Source of the DNA: Synechocystis sp. LKSZ1
GTDB lineage: Bacteria; Cyanobacteriota; Cyanobacteriia; Cyanobacteriales; Microcystaceae
NCBI RefSeq assembly: GCF_040436315.1
Contig: NZ_AP031572.1
Location: 1,922,001-1,986,000, forward strand
Length of the DNA: 64,000 nt
Reading direction: 5' to 3'
The first letter of the stretch is position 1. Every line of letters starts with the position of its first letter. Made by a program: the position numbers and the translations under genes. Under the pieces are notes generated by a model that saw only the letters and a list, made by a program, of their open reading frames with translations, did not search any database and was not told the DNA's origin. Below are positions 8,476 through 18,376 of the stretch, piece after piece.

Positions 8476-9958
8476 AGCGACTATCGCGGGAGGCCAAACG
8501 GGCCTTACCGGCGGCGGCCCAGGCCTGGAGTTGTTGAATTTGCTCTTGGGCCGTCCGGGCCAAGGGAATCAGTTGACTAGCGGCTTCTAAAATATCATCG
8601 GTGGTGAAATCTCGATTTTGACTAAAGCCCAAGTGCATAGCTTCGATCAGAATTTGCTCAATTTCCGCCCCAGAAAAATCGGGGGTTTCGTAGGCAAGCC
8701 GCTTCAGGTCGTAGGCCGGTAAATTATGGGGCCGCAGACGGGATAAGTGGACATTGAAAATGGCTTCCCGCTCTTGCTCGGAGGGCAGGCCAACAAAGAA
8801 AATCTCATCGAAACGGCCCTTGCGCAGTAACTCCGGGGGCAATGATTGGATATTATTAGCCGTTGCCACCACAAACACCGGCGAGGTTTTTTCCGCTAAC
8901 CAGGTGATAAAAGTCCCAAACACCCGACTAGTAGTGCCGCCATCTCCCCGACCATCTACCCCCGCAAAGGCTTTGTCAATTTCATCAATCCAAAAAATGC
9001 AGGGGGCCAGGGCTTCGGCTAAGGCGATCATTTGACGGGTTCGGGCTTCGGATTCCCCCACTAGGCCGCCAAATAAACGGCCTACATCCAAACGAAGCAG
9101 GGGCAGATGCCAATGGTGGGCAATGGCCTTAGCGGTCAGAGACTTCCCCGTACCTTGGATGCCGACTAGCAGAAGGCCGCGGGGATAGGGCAGGCCATAA
9201 CTACGGGCCCGTTCGCCAAAGGCCCCGCCTCGACGCAACAGCCATTCCTTGAGATTATCGAGGCCGCCGATGTCGCTGATCCGTTCCGTAGCGGGATAGA
9301 AGTCAAGAATTTGGGTCTGGCGAATTGATTGTCGTTTTTCTTCTAGGATTAACTCCACATCCTCCGGCTCAATGTGGCCATGGCTGGCCAGACAGCGGGT
9401 CAAAACACGCCGAATTCGCTCCAAGGATAGGCCCTGGGCCGAGCGGGCTAGTTCCTCTAACAATTTTGAGTCAAGAGTTTGGCCCATGGTCAACAGGAGT
9501 TTTTGGATTTCGGCCTGAATTTCTGAGCGGGCCGGCAAGGGAAAATCCAGAACAGTGATCACCTCCGTTAACTCGGCAGGAATGCGCACATCCGGGGAAA
9601 GTAACACTAAGTTTTTAGGCTGGGACTTCAGGGAACGGGCAAGATTCCGCAACTTCCGGGCAATGGCAATGTCCTCTAGAAAACGATGGAAGTCGCGCAG
9701 GATAAAAATGCCTCCTATGTTAGCGGGCAGTTTTTCCACTAACTCCAGGGCCTGGAGTGGGTTGCGTTTGCCGACTCCTTCACTATTAGGGTTACCTTGA
9801 TAACCTTCTACAAAATCCCAACAATAAACAGCTCGATTGCCGAGTTTTTGGGCACAATCCCGAATAACGGCCTCTACTCTTTCCTCTTCACAGGTCGGAA
9901 TGTAGAGTAGGGGATAACAAGCCCGGAGAAGGAGTTCAAATTCTCCCTGGAAATCCAT
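8459..9958 (-). CDS. ycf46: AAA+ ATPase, Ycf46 family
   Basis: The 499-aa protein has an N-terminal degenerate ATPase-like region (residues 1-215) and a C-terminal AAA module. Walker A is GIQGTGKS (266-273), Walker B is IFWIDEID (321-328), and an arginine-finger and sensor region lies near LRKGRFDE (about 380-387). This matches Ycf46, encoded in some algal plastids and in cyanobacteria. Homologues have been linked to regulation of inorganic-carbon use, but the biochemical target is unknown. It is probably cytosolic. The upstream gene on the same strand is the LptF/G-type permease, 139 bp away, with an imperfect hairpin in between. Confidence 0.88.
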   Translation of the reverse strand: MDFQGEFELLLRACYPLLYIPTCEEERVEAVIRDCAQKLGNRAVYCWDFVEGYQGNPNSEGVGKRNPLQALELVEKLPANIGGIFILRDFHRFLEDIAIARKLRNLARSLKSQPKNLVLLSPDVRIPAELTEVITVLDFPLPARSEIQAEIQKLLLTMGQTLDSKLLEELARSAQGLSLERIRRVLTRCLASHGHIEPEDVELILEEKRQSIRQTQILDFYPATERISDIGGLDNLKEWLLRRGGAFGERARSYGLPYPRGLLLVGIQGTGKSLTAKAIAHHWHLPLLRLDVGRLFGGLVGESEARTRQMIALAEALAPCIFWIDEIDKAFAGVDGRGDGGTTSRVFGTFITWLAEKTSPVFVVATANNIQSLPPELLRKGRFDEIFFVGLPSEQEREAIFNVHLSRLRPHNLPAYDLKRLAYETPDFSGAEIEQILIEAMHLGFSQNRDFTTDDILEAASQLIPLARTAQEQIQQLQAWAAAGKARLASRDSRFNGLL

Positions 9959-10051
9959 GATTTTGTTCCCACATACAAAAGCTTTTTCTAGCCTACAGGC
10001 AAAGGCCCTGGGACGAAAATGACTGGGATCGCGGACAAGAACTTAACCTTG

Positions 10052-10086
10052 ATTGGGGTCTATCTCTTGCCTCGGCATAGACCAAT
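10052..10086 (-). terminator. Imperfect hairpin between permease and ycf46
   Basis: ATTGGGGTCTAT (10052-10063) pairs with ATAGACCAAT (10077-10086) except for a two-G bulge. It lies just downstream of the permease stop on the minus strand. There is no T-tract, so termination is uncertain. Confidence 0.3.
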
Positions 10087-10097
10087 GGTGTGACCAG

Positions 10098-11282
10098 CTA
10101 AACATGATGATTGAATTGATAAATTAACCACAGACCAAAACCCAGGCCGATTAGGTTTGGCCCCCAGGCCGCTACCACCGGGGATACCCATTCAATCATG
10201 CCTAAACTTCCCAGCAAAAAACTGAGTAAATAGTAGATAAAAATAACCGCAATACTTAGACCAAAACTTTTTGCTCGGCTGACTTTTTGGGGCTGAGTTC
10301 CCAGAGCCGAGCCCACCAAGGCAAACACCATACAAACAAAAGGAAAAGCTATTTTTTGCTCAGTTCTAACTTGGAAAAAATTAAGCTTTTTGGTATCCCC
10401 AATGAGGCGCAAAATATCCATATATTGCCGAGCCTGGATGATGTTCATTTCGTAGGGGTCACGACTTTGGCGGGCGAAATCAAAGGCGGCCTTGGGCAGA
10501 TCGAGGGTCTGGTGTTGAAAGGGTAGGGCCTCTTGGTAGGAGCTATCCGGCGAGAGTTTATAGAGTGTCCCCTCAAAAAACTCCCACTTTTGTTGTTGCT
10601 CATTCCAAGTAGCCTGGTGGGAGATCAAAATTTGTTTTAAATTAGTTCCAGCCCAGCTCAATACGGTCAGTGCCTGCATCGTTTTACCATCGAAGCGCTC
10701 GGCGTAAACCAAGTTTTTCAAGCGACGACTGGTTTGCCCATTGGCCAGGGTCAGGGTTTCAAATTCAGGATAAAAAATATCGCGGGTCTGCCAAAAGGGA
10801 TGCTCTTCTTGAATCGCATTAACGAGAATGCTGGTGGCTTGATAGTTAGCGGCAGGAACAACCCATTCATTCATCATAAAGGTTCCGACCGTAACCCCCA
10901 GGCTCAAAATAATCGCCGGCAAAACAATTCGGTACAAACTAACACCACAACTACGCAGGGCAATGATTTCACTGTCACTGCTTAGGCGGCCAAAGGTCAT
11001 CAAGGTGGTCAGCATGACCGAAATAGGAAGCGCGTAGGCCACAAATTCCGGCACTTTGAGAATCAGAATTTCCAGGGCCTTGAGCACCGGCAATTGTTTT
11101 TCCACAATTTTGTTAGCCAGATCCGAAAGATTGCCCACCGCAACCCCCAGGGTGGCGACGAGTCCAACGCTAAAAATAAACGGCGGGATCAGTTGCGTGG
11201 CCAGGTAGCGGTCCATAATCGACCCGTAGGGCCGAAAAACGAGAGTCGTGTACCAGGAGGGTAAAAACTTAGGGAGGAGCAT
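10098..11282 (-). CDS. LptF/LptG family permease (YjgP/YjgQ)
   Basis: The 394-aa protein has the family layout: two N-terminal transmembrane helices (about residues 32-55 and 82-105), a periplasmic beta-jellyroll region (about 140-285), and C-terminal helices (about 310-390). LptF/G form the membrane part of the LptBFG ABC transporter that lifts lipopolysaccharide from the inner membrane toward the outer membrane. Cyanobacteria usually have a single such gene serving both roles. An internal start at ATG 11216 (MDRYLATQ) is possible; I keep the longer form because many homologues have a short N-terminal extension. No lptB is adjacent. Confidence 0.85.
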   Translation of the reverse strand: MLLPKFLPSWYTTLVFRPYGSIMDRYLATQLIPPFIFSVGLVATLGVAVGNLSDLANKIVEKQLPVLKALEILILKVPEFVAYALPISVMLTTLMTFGRLSSDSEIIALRSCGVSLYRIVLPAIILSLGVTVGTFMMNEWVVPAANYQATSILVNAIQEEHPFWQTRDIFYPEFETLTLANGQTSRRLKNLVYAERFDGKTMQALTVLSWAGTNLKQILISHQATWNEQQQKWEFFEGTLYKLSPDSSYQEALPFQHQTLDLPKAAFDFARQSRDPYEMNIIQARQYMDILRLIGDTKKLNFFQVRTEQKIAFPFVCMVFALVGSALGTQPQKVSRAKSFGLSIAVIFIYYLLSFLLGSLGMIEWVSPVVAAWGPNLIGLGFGLWLIYQFNHHV

Positions 11283-11328
11283 GACCAGAAAAATACGATG
11301 TGGCTATTGTATCAGGCCCATGAAAAAT

Positions 11329-11356
11329 GACTGTCCCCCTTTCCAGAAGGACAGTC
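11329..11356 (-). terminator. Intrinsic terminator after psbY
   Basis: Read on the minus strand, GACTGTCC, a 12-base loop, GGACAGTC and then ATTTTTC. The arms (11329-11336 and 11349-11356) are perfect. The hairpin lies 48 bp beyond the psbY stop. Confidence 0.7.
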
Positions 11357-11404
11357 CATTACCCAATCGTTGAATTGAGGGCCAAGGTTGGCCAAGCTGA
11401 TTGA

Positions 11405-11524
11405 TCAGTTTTCGCGGCTAAGAACATCCTGAAATTGTCTGATTGCGGCGGCACCAATATTAAAAAGGGCCCAGGCACCAGCAATCAGCAGCGGACTAAG
11501 AACAATAATGACGCGCCAATCCAT
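11405..11524 (-). CDS. psbY: Photosystem II protein Y (PsbY)
   Basis: A 39-aa reading frame: [18 protein letters not shown], then [12 protein letters not shown] and an ending of LSREN. The MDWR start, one transmembrane helix and the NIGAAA motif match PsbY, a small peripheral subunit of photosystem II near cytochrome b559. GAGGT lies 12 bases upstream of the ATG. An intrinsic terminator follows, and an AT-rich stretch (11525-11586) containing TATATATA precedes it, so it probably has its own promoter. It is easily missed because of its length. Confidence 0.9.
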   Translation of the reverse strand: MDWRVIIVLSPLLIAGAWALFNIGAAAIRQFQDVLSREN

Positions 11525-11586
11525 AGTTTATTTTTACCTCGTATGTCTAGAAAAATTAAAATTTTTTGATCACTACTATATATATC

Positions 11587-12123
11587 CTAATCCTGACCCC
11601 TTGGGAATCCAAGCGCCGTCCCTTTGCCCGCATGCACTAAGGCCAGTTGGGCGTAATGCTGGGCGTGTTGGATCAAGTCCTGGGCCTCCACTTCCGTGAC
11701 TTCTCGTACTACTTTACCGGGAACTCCCATCACCAGAGAGCGGGGGGGAATATTCTTTGTGACCACTGCCCCAGCGCCAATAACACTGCCGGCTCCCAAG
11801 CGCACTTGGTTAAGGATAATGGCCCCAATGCCAACCAGACAGCCCTGCTCAATGTGGGCACTGTGGATCACCGCCCGATGGCCCACCGTAACCCAATCCT
11901 CTAGACAGGTGACGGCACCAGGATCGCCATGGAGAATGGCCCCGTCCTGAATATTGGTTCCAACACCGACCTCAATCCGTTCGAGATCCCCCCGCAGAAC
12001 AGCCCCATACCACACACTACTTCTAGGGGCGAGATAGACGTTACCGATCACAGTGGCATTGGGGGCCACAAAGGCCGCGGCAGACAGATCGGGGACAGTC
12101 AAAGAAATATTCCAGTCGGACAT
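11587..12123 (-). CDS. Gamma-carbonic anhydrase-like hexapeptide-repeat protein
   Basis: A 178-aa left-handed beta-helix protein, with hexapeptide repeats of the form [LIV]GxGA over residues 20-135. The three histidines that bind metal in Methanosarcina Cam are conserved here as H65, H82 and H87 (the last two five residues apart). The C-terminal helix (150-170) is typical of trimeric members. The family includes genuine gamma-carbonic anhydrases and ferripyochelin-binding-like proteins of unknown activity; activity cannot be decided from sequence. It differs from CcmM because it lacks the Rubisco small-subunit-like repeats. It is divergent from the next gene, with a shared 91-bp promoter region. 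Confidence 0.85.
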   Translation of the reverse strand: MSDWNISLTVPDLSAAAFVAPNATVIGNVYLAPRSSVWYGAVLRGDLERIEVGVGTNIQDGAILHGDPGAVTCLEDWVTVGHRAVIHSAHIEQGCLVGIGAIILNQVRLGAGSVIGAGAVVTKNIPPRSLVMGVPGKVVREVTEVEAQDLIQHAQHYAQLALVHAGKGTALGFPRGQD

Positions 12124-12181
12124 GACGGATTACCAGGAGGAAGAGACCAGACTTAAAAACGGAGCAATTAGATTAAGTCGA

Positions 12182-12187
12182 TATAAT
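12182..12187 (+). promoter_or_regulatory. -10 element TATAAT for the 169-aa gene
   Basis: TATAAT lies 28 bp before ATG 12215. Its position supports that ATG as the start rather than the in-frame upstream ATG at 12122, which would be upstream of the transcript. Confidence 0.4.
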
Positions 12188-12214
12188 AGTGCCGATGCTT
12201 GCGTTGAGTTTGCC

Positions 12215-12724
12215 ATGCTGAATCCCAGTTTACAGTATCCGCCCTTTGGCCCTGAAATTCAGTGTCCCCATTGTCGCCAGCTCATTCCGGCGCTGACCCT
12301 CACCGATAGCTATCTTTGTCCTCGCCATGGGGCCTTCGAGGTAGATGTCAACACCAAGGAACTCGTTCATTTACAATCGGGACGGCATTGGCGCCTGTGG
12401 CAGGGGGAATGGTACCGCCAGCATACCCACCCGGATGGTATCCGCTTTGAGATCCATGAAGCACTAGATCGTTTGTATGGTGAAGGATACCGGGCGACCA
12501 AGGTCATTATTGCCCATCGCTACAAGGCCCTGGTCAGTGCTTACTTAGAGCGCAATCATTCCCGTCGTAGCCTCGAAGAAAATACGCTACCCCGCCTCTA
12601 CGGTCTACCGGTGGAGTTTAGTGCAGCCCAGGCCGCGGAGCCGTGCTGGGAGGTCATTAATTTTGACCTAGAAAAAGAACTGGGGGTCCCCAAACGCTAT
12701 CCTTACTTTCGTCTGTTTGAATAG
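12215..12724 (+). CDS. Cyanobacterial conserved protein, TIGR02652 family
   Basis: The 169-aa soluble protein begins MLNPSLQYPPFGPEIQCPHC, the characteristic opening of this cyanobacterial family. CPHC (residues 17-20) with a later CPRHG (about 34-38) suggests a small zinc site. Function is unknown. The frame extends upstream, but the TATAAT at 12182 and family length favour ATG 12215. The next gene starts four bases after its stop, so the two are probably co-transcribed. Confidence 0.85.
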   Translation: MLNPSLQYPPFGPEIQCPHCRQLIPALTLTDSYLCPRHGAFEVDVNTKELVHLQSGRHWRLWQGEWYRQHTHPDGIRFEIHEALDRLYGEGYRATKVIIAHRYKALVSAYLERNHSRRSLEENTLPRLYGLPVEFSAAQAAEPCWEVINFDLEKELGVPKRYPYFRLFE

Positions 12725-12728
12725 GGCC

Positions 12729-13157
12729 ATGCAGTTACATCACGTTTCCATCCGCACGGCCGACATTCACCGGGCTCTGGCCTTTTACGAAGCCCTCGGC
12801 TTTTCCGTACAAGAACGCTTCACTACCGGCTTTACTCTGGCCTGTTGGCTAGAGGGCCTGGGTAGTCGGCTGGAACTGATACAAATTCCTGAACCGAAAC
12901 CGGCCCTCGATGCTTTTCACGATGAGCACTACGTCGGCTACTATCACCTATCCTTTGAATTGCCCCCGGATGGGCCAAGTCTAGGCCATTGGCTAGAAGG
13001 GTTTGAGATAAAGCTCCAAGCCCTGGCTCTGCCCTGGAAACTCCTACTGGCCCCGCAACCACAGATGATCGGCGACCATCTCTATGAAGTGTTATTCTTG
13101 GCCGACCCGGATGGCCTGGCCCTAGAGTTTATCCGGCGATTGCCCCGCCTCGGCTAA
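12729..13157 (+). CDS. Glyoxalase/VOC family protein
   Basis: The 142-aa protein shows the two beta-alpha-beta-beta-beta units of the vicinal oxygen chelate fold. His4 (MQLHHVSI) and an acidic residue in LEFIRR near the C-terminus are positioned as metal ligands, and LADPDGLALEF is the typical last strand motif. Members include glyoxalase I, dioxygenases and resistance proteins; the substrate is unknown. ATG 12729 is used because the longer frame would begin inside the previous gene. Confidence 0.85.
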   Translation: MQLHHVSIRTADIHRALAFYEALGFSVQERFTTGFTLACWLEGLGSRLELIQIPEPKPALDAFHDEHYVGYYHLSFELPPDGPSLGHWLEGFEIKLQALALPWKLLLAPQPQMIGDHLYEVLFLADPDGLALEFIRRLPRLG

Positions 13158-13167
13158 GATTCAGTTT

Positions 13168-13554
13168 TTAGCTTAGGGATAATGCCTGGTATTCCTGTTG
13201 GAGGAGGCTAACCAGCATTTCATTGCCGGCGGCTTGGGCCGCTTGAATGCGTCGCTCGATATTCTGGCGGATATTATCCTGGTGCTGTTGCGCTAGCTCC
13301 GTGGGTTGAATCTCGGGAGGAGTATAGAAATTAAGGGTCGGACAGAGGTTAAGGTAATCTTCGGGGCTATAGTCGGGGGCCCGATAGCTAACGCCCCGAT
13401 AGCGCAGGCCATTTTGGGGGAAAGTTTGGGCTAGATGACGAGGATAGGCCGCTTTGGTGACAGTGGCCGGTTGCGGGGGAGGGGGCTCTGGGCTTTGCAG
13501 AACTGGATTGACCAGCGTTTTTTCGTAGGGGGTACCGCGATAGGATAATTTCAT
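13168..13554 (-). CDS. DUF4278 domain protein
   Basis: The 128-aa protein opens with MKLSYRGTPYE, the DUF4278 signature, and has a second copy of the motif (LRYRGVSYR) near residue 50. A Pro-rich linker (21-31) and a C-terminal amphipathic helix (90-125) follow. The family is common in cyanobacteria and has no assigned function. It is convergent with the VOC gene across a 10-bp gap. Confidence 0.8.
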   Translation of the reverse strand: MKLSYRGTPYEKTLVNPVLQSPEPPPPQPATVTKAAYPRHLAQTFPQNGLRYRGVSYRAPDYSPEDYLNLCPTLNFYTPPEIQPTELAQQHQDNIRQNIERRIQAAQAAGNEMLVSLLQQEYQALSLS

Positions 13555-13662
13555 AGGACTCAGTTGGCGGTGCTTTTAAAATAGTAACTTATTAATCTGT
13601 ATCTATTTTTACATTTTAACCCTCATCTGACCACTGTCCATCCTGCCCAGTGGCCGACTACT

Positions 13663-14187
13663 ATGACCGACCTTCCCTTCCTAGACCCCTATCGACTGGT
13701 AACGGGCTCTAGTCGAGATCAGGCTCAATTACTCACTTTTTTGCGCTGTACCTATCAGGAATTGTTTCCCCAGCAAAAGGCCTTTGACCATCTCGCCCAG
13801 ACAGTTGAACAGTATTTCTCGGCTCGTTCCCCACTCTGGTGGGTGCAGTCACGTTTAGAGCTGAATCCAGTACCCGTTGCTGGCCTGTGGTTAGGGAATG
13901 CCATCGACCAAGTCACAGGAGAACGCTACAGTCATATTTTTATGCTCTATGTGGTACCGACTCATCGGCGTCAGGGTATTGCCACGGCACTACTCCGGCA
14001 TGCCCAGCAATGGAGCCAGGCCAGGGGGGAACGGCAATTGGGCCTACAGGTATTTCCCCACAATACGCCGGCCCTGGAACTGTACCAAAAGCTCGGCTTT
14101 CAGACCCATGCCATCACCATGCTCCAAACCTGGCCCCCTAGGACGAATGTTCAAACACATTGCCAAACTGTTCTAGATCCAAATTAA
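13663..14187 (+). CDS. GNAT family N-acetyltransferase
   Basis: A 174-aa single GNAT domain. The acetyl-CoA pyrophosphate loop is RRQGIA (residues 102-107), preceded by the strand FMLYVVP and followed by NTPALELYQKLGF (about 134-146), the usual motif B. The acceptor substrate is unknown. Its last 50 bp overlap the convergent RNase D gene. Confidence 0.88.
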   Translation: MTDLPFLDPYRLVTGSSRDQAQLLTFLRCTYQELFPQQKAFDHLAQTVEQYFSARSPLWWVQSRLELNPVPVAGLWLGNAIDQVTGERYSHIFMLYVVPTHRRQGIATALLRHAQQWSQARGERQLGLQVFPHNTPALELYQKLGFQTHAITMLQTWPPRTNVQTHCQTVLDPN

Positions 14188-14776
14188 CAAAAACCGGTAA
14201 ACAGTCAAAACAGCGTTGGGCCAAGTTCAACCGGTCTTCCCGCTCTAGCATGGCTTGTAGACGTTGTTTCACGGGGATCAAATAACGGACATCGTTGGCA
14301 GCGTAGCTCAGTTGAGACATAGAGAGATTCTCAAGGTTACCCCAATCGGAACTCTGGGCATTTTTATCCAGTTCAACGTGCAGGATTTCCTGCACCAAGC
14401 TTTTCAGACCATGGGAAGCGGTGTAGGTACGGGCCAGTTTACTGGCAATTTTAGTACAAAATACCGGGTGAGTTTTGATGTCGAAAGTGTGTTTGAGCTG
14501 GGCCAGGTCAAAGCGAGCATAGTGAAAAATTTTCAGCACCTGGGGACTTTCCATCAACTGGGTCAGGTTGGGGGCCTGGGTTTGGCCTTTGTGGACTCGG
14601 ATCACCGTTACCAGGCCCTTGGGGTCACAGATTTGCACCAAACAGAGGCGATCTCGGTGGGGATTGAGGCCCATGGTTTCCGTATCGACGGCAATTTCGG
14701 GGGCCGTCAGCAGTTGGGCCAGGACTTGGGGGGGGAGGTCGTGATCAAAGGCTTGGAATTGCGTCAGGGTCGTCAT
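14138..14776 (-). CDS. Ribonuclease D-like 3'-5' exonuclease (DEDDy)
   Basis: A 212-aa exonuclease domain without the HRDC domains of full-length RNase D. All catalytic residues are visible: D31 and E33 (DTET), D90 (HYARFD), Y158 and D162 (YAANDV). It probably trims structured RNA such as tRNA precursors in the cytosol. ATG 14776 is preferred over a start 30 codons upstream because MTTLTQF begins the conserved domain region and the extension is Cys- and Pro-rich without homology. Confidence 0.88.
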   Translation of the reverse strand: MTTLTQFQAFDHDLPPQVLAQLLTAPEIAVDTETMGLNPHRDRLCLVQICDPKGLVTVIRVHKGQTQAPNLTQLMESPQVLKIFHYARFDLAQLKHTFDIKTHPVFCTKIASKLARTYTASHGLKSLVQEILHVELDKNAQSSDWGNLENLSMSQLSYAANDVRYLIPVKQRLQAMLEREDRLNLAQRCFDCLPVFVNLDLEQFGNVFEHSS

Positions 14777-14970
14777 AGAAGCTATTACGAAAAAGAACAA
14801 GAAGGCTGGCTCCCCAGGTCGGGGTTTGTCGCATTCGCACTGAAAGCAAGCAAGCGCCAGGGCCAATATTCAGTTTGGCAGAGCCGGGCCCTGAATGAAC
14901 CCGGTCAAGGCCTTTTTAAAAGTCACTAAACCTGGATACGAGGGCCGGTAATGAAGGCCGGGAAAGCCGA

Positions 14971-14976
14971 TAGAAT
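14971..14976 (+). promoter_or_regulatory. Possible -10 element for carB
   Basis: TAGAAT lies 40 bp upstream of the carB start in an otherwise GC-rich gap. No clear -35 is seen. Confidence 0.3.
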
Positions 14977-15015
14977 AATTGGGATTCATTCCTTCCCTCT
15001 CTACGGATAGTTGCC

Positions 15016-18000
15016 ATGCCACGCCGCGATGATTTGCAGAAAATTTTAATTTTAGGGGCCGGGCCCATCGTCATCGGCCAGGCCTGTGAATTTGATTATT
15101 CCGGAACTCAAGCGTGCAAGGCCTTAAAGGAAGAAGGCTATGAAGTGGTTTTGATCAATTCCAATCCCGCTTCGATCATGACCGATCCGGAGTTGGCCCA
15201 TCGGACGTATATTGAACCCCTAATCCCGGAAATTGTGGAAAAGGTAATCGAGAAGGAACGGCCCGATGCCCTCTTACCTACCATGGGTGGCCAAACGGCC
15301 CTGAATTTAGCAGTGACGTTATCTAAGTCAGGGGTACTGGAAAAGTACGGTGTCGAACTGATCGGGGCCAAATTGCCGGCCATTGAAATGGCGGAAGACC
15401 GGGATTTATTTAAGCAGGCCATGGCCCGCATCGGCGTTCCCGTCTGCCCCTCCGGCATTGTTAATAATATGGAAGATGCCCGTAGAATTGCCCTAGAAAT
15501 TGGTTCCTATCCCCTGATTATTCGTCCCGCTTTTACCTTGGGAGGAACCGGGGGCGGCATTGCCTATAACCAGGAAGAATATGAAACCATGGCCCAGTAC
15601 GGTCTGGAACAGTCGCCAGTGAGCCAAATCCTGGTGGAAAAATCCCTCTTGGGTTGGAAAGAGTACGAGCTAGAGGTGATGCGAGACCTGGCGGATAACG
15701 TGGTAATTATCTGCTCCATTGAGAACTTTGACCCCATGGGGGTGCATACGGGCGATTCTATTACTGTGGCCCCGGCCCAAACTTTGACGGATAAGGAATA
15801 CCAGCGCCTGCGAGACTATTCCAAGGCCATTATTCGGGAAATTGGCGTAGAAACCGGCGGCTCCAACATTCAATTTTCGGTGAATCCCGCCAATGGCGAT
15901 GTGATCGTGATTGAAATGAACCCCCGCGTTTCCCGTTCCTCGGCCCTGGCCTCTAAGGCTACGGGCTTTCCTATTGCCAAGTTTGCAGCCAAATTGGCCG
16001 TGGGCTATACCCTCAACGAAATTTCCAACGACATTACTCAGAAAACGCCCGCGTCCTTTGAACCCACCATTGATTATGTGGTGACGAAAATTCCTCGCTT
16101 TGCCTTCGAGAAATTCCCCGGTTCCCAACCTATTCTCACTACCCAAATGAAGTCCGTGGGTGAGGCCATGGCCATTGGCCGTACCTTTCAAGAATCTTTT
16201 CAAAAGGCCCTGCGCTCCCTAGAAACCGGCCGCTTTGGCTTCGGTTGTGACCGCAAAGAAACCCTGCCTACCCTGGCCCAAGTCCGTTCCCACCTGCGTA
16301 CCCCCAATCCCGAACGGGTCTTTTCTCTGCACCAGGCCCTGACCCTGGGGATGAACGTCGAGGAGATCCATGAATTAACAGCTATTGACCTCTGGTTCCT
16401 GGATAAATTGCAGGAACTCGTCGAAACTGAAAAATTCCTCAAGCAACGATCCTTGACGGCCCTGACGGCCGAACAAATGCGCGAGATTAAGCAACAGGGT
16501 TTTAGTGACCGCCAAATTGCTTTTGCCACCAAAACGACGGAAGACGAAGTACGAGCCTACCGTAAATCCCTGGGAATTGTGCCGGTCTATAAAATGGTGG
16601 ACACCTGTGCGGCGGAATTTGAGGCCCTGACGCCCTACTACTATTCCACCTACGAGCCAGAAGAAAGCGAAGTCCTCCCTTCTGATAAACCCAAAGTCAT
16701 GATTCTCGGGGGCGGCCCCAACCGTATTGGGCAGGGAATTGAATTTGATTACTGCTGTTGCCACGCGGCCTTTTCCCTGAGTGATGCAGGCTATGAAACC
16801 ATCATGGTCAACTCCAATCCAGAAACCGTTTCCACCGACTACGACACCAGCGACCGCCTCTATTTTGAACCCCTGACCAAGGAAGATGTGCTTAACATCA
16901 TCGAAGCGGAAAACCCCGTGGGGGTGATTGTGCAATTTGGGGGCCAGACTCCCTTAAAACTCGCCGTTCCCCTACAAAAATACCTGAGTAGCCCTGATTG
17001 CCCCGTCCAAACAAAAATTTGGGGAACGTCTCCCGACTCCATTGATACTGCCGAAGACCGGGAACGCTTTGAGCAGATTTTGCATACTCTCCAGATTAAC
17101 CAACCCCCCAACGGGATTGCCCGCAGTTACGCAGAATCTCGGGTCGTGGCCAATCGCATTGGTTATCCTGTCGTTGTACGACCTTCCTACGTCCTCGGGG
17201 GCCGGGCCATGGAAATTGTCTATTCCGATGAAGAACTAGAACGTTACATGGTCTATGCCGTACAAATCGAACCGGATCACCCCATCTTAATCGATAAATT
17301 CCTGGAAAATGCCATTGAAGTGGATGTGGATTCCATCACTGACCAGACGGGCCAGGTGATTATCGGTGGCATTATGGAACACATCGAAGAAGCGGGGATT
17401 CACTCCGGCGACTCGGCCTGCTCCATTCCCTACACTAGTCTGTCGGATAACGTTGTTGCCACCATTCGCCAATGGACTCAACAATTGGCCAAGGCCCTGA
17501 ACGTGGTGGGCCTGATGAATATTCAGTACGCTGTTCAGGGGGAACAAGTCTATATTCTAGAGGCGAATCCCCGCGCCTCCCGCACCGTCCCCTACGTTTC
17601 CAAAGCCACTGGTGTTCCCCTAGCTAAAATCGCCTCCCTGGTGATGTCGGGCAAAACCCTAGCGGAATTGGGAATGACTGAAGAACCCCAACTGCGCCAT
17701 GTTGCTGTAAAAGAGGCCGTCCTGCCCTTTGCCAAATTCCCTGGGGCCGATACCCTGCTGGGGCCAGAAATGCGCTCCACCGGCGAAGTGATGGGTATTG
17801 ATACGGACTTTGGTAAGGCTTTTGCGAAGGCCGAATTGGGGGCCGGCGTTGACCTGGCCACCACGGGCACGGTCTTTGTCTCCATGAACGACCGGACGAA
17901 GGCTGCCGCTGTCCCCGTTGTTCGCGATTTACTGGAGTTGGGCTTTAAAGTGGTTGCCACAGCGGGAACCCAGAAAATCCTAGCCGAAAATGGCATTGAA

Positions 18001-18258
18001 GGCATTGAAGTGGTACTAAAACTCCATGAAGGCCGGCCCCACGTTTTGGACTGGATTAAAAATAATTGGATTCAGTTCATTATCAATACGCCCAGCGGTG
18101 AGGAATCCCAACTGGATGGCCGCACAATTCGTCGGGCCGCCGTGGACTACAAATTACCGATTATCACCACCATTGCTGGGGCCAAGGCCACCGTGGCCGC
18201 GATCAAAAGTTTGCAGACCCATCCCCTAGAGGTCAAGGCCCTGCAGGACTATTTGTAG
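15016..18258 (+). CDS. carB: Carbamoyl-phosphate synthase large subunit
   Basis: A full-length 1080-aa CarB that makes carbamoyl phosphate from bicarbonate, ammonia and two ATP for arginine and pyrimidine synthesis, in complex with CarA. Domains in order: N-terminal carboxyphosphate half with ATP-grasp (1-400; [19 protein letters not shown] at 14-32), oligomerisation region (400-550), carbamoyl-phosphate half (about 555-935; [15 protein letters not shown] near 565), and an MGS-like allosteric domain (about 940-1080). carA is not in the window. The gene stands alone, with GC and GGCC density like its neighbours. Confidence 0.98.
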   Translation: MPRRDDLQKILILGAGPIVIGQACEFDYSGTQACKALKEEGYEVVLINSNPASIMTDPELAHRTYIEPLIPEIVEKVIEKERPDALLPTMGGQTALNLAVTLSKSGVLEKYGVELIGAKLPAIEMAEDRDLFKQAMARIGVPVCPSGIVNNMEDARRIALEIGSYPLIIRPAFTLGGTGGGIAYNQEEYETMAQYGLEQSPVSQILVEKSLLGWKEYELEVMRDLADNVVIICSIENFDPMGVHTGDSITVAPAQTLTDKEYQRLRDYSKAIIREIGVETGGSNIQFSVNPANGDVIVIEMNPRVSRSSALASKATGFPIAKFAAKLAVGYTLNEISNDITQKTPASFEPTIDYVVTKIPRFAFEKFPGSQPILTTQMKSVGEAMAIGRTFQESFQKALRSLETGRFGFGCDRKETLPTLAQVRSHLRTPNPERVFSLHQALTLGMNVEEIHELTAIDLWFLDKLQELVETEKFLKQRSLTALTAEQMREIKQQGFSDRQIAFATKTTEDEVRAYRKSLGIVPVYKMVDTCAAEFEALTPYYYSTYEPEESEVLPSDKPKVMILGGGPNRIGQGIEFDYCCCHAAFSLSDAGYETIMVNSNPETVSTDYDTSDRLYFEPLTKEDVLNIIEAENPVGVIVQFGGQTPLKLAVPLQKYLSSPDCPVQTKIWGTSPDSIDTAEDRERFEQILHTLQINQPPNGIARSYAESRVVANRIGYPVVVRPSYVLGGRAMEIVYSDEELERYMVYAVQIEPDHPILIDKFLENAIEVDVDSITDQTGQVIIGGIMEHIEEAGIHSGDSACSIPYTSLSDNVVATIRQWTQQLAKALNVVGLMNIQYAVQGEQVYILEANPRASRTVPYVSKATGVPLAKIASLVMSGKTLAELGMTEEPQLRHVAVKEAVLPFAKFPGADTLLGPEMRSTGEVMGIDTDFGKAFAKAELGAGVDLATTGTVFVSMNDRTKAAAVPVVRDLLELGFKVVATAGTQKILAENGIEGIEVVLKLHEGRPHVLDWIKNNWIQFIINTPSGEESQLDGRTIRRAAVDYKLPIITTIAGAKATVAAIKSLQTHPLEVKALQDYL

Positions 18259-18376
18259 GCGAATCTGTTCCAGGCACCATCTTGCCTAAGGAGATAGCTC
18301 TCACGACTGCCGGTTGGAATCGTTACGGCTGACGCCAGAACGGTGTACGGCTCTGGTCTCAAAATAGCCTGCTGCC

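Noticed and set aside
14264-14929. 221-codon plus-strand frame opposite the RNase D gene
   Set aside because: It is antisense to a gene with all DEDDy catalytic residues intact, and its product has no recognisable motifs.
15670-16203. 177-codon minus-strand frame inside carB
   Set aside because: Antisense shadow of a full-length, highly conserved carB; the product is His/Gly-rich without domain character.
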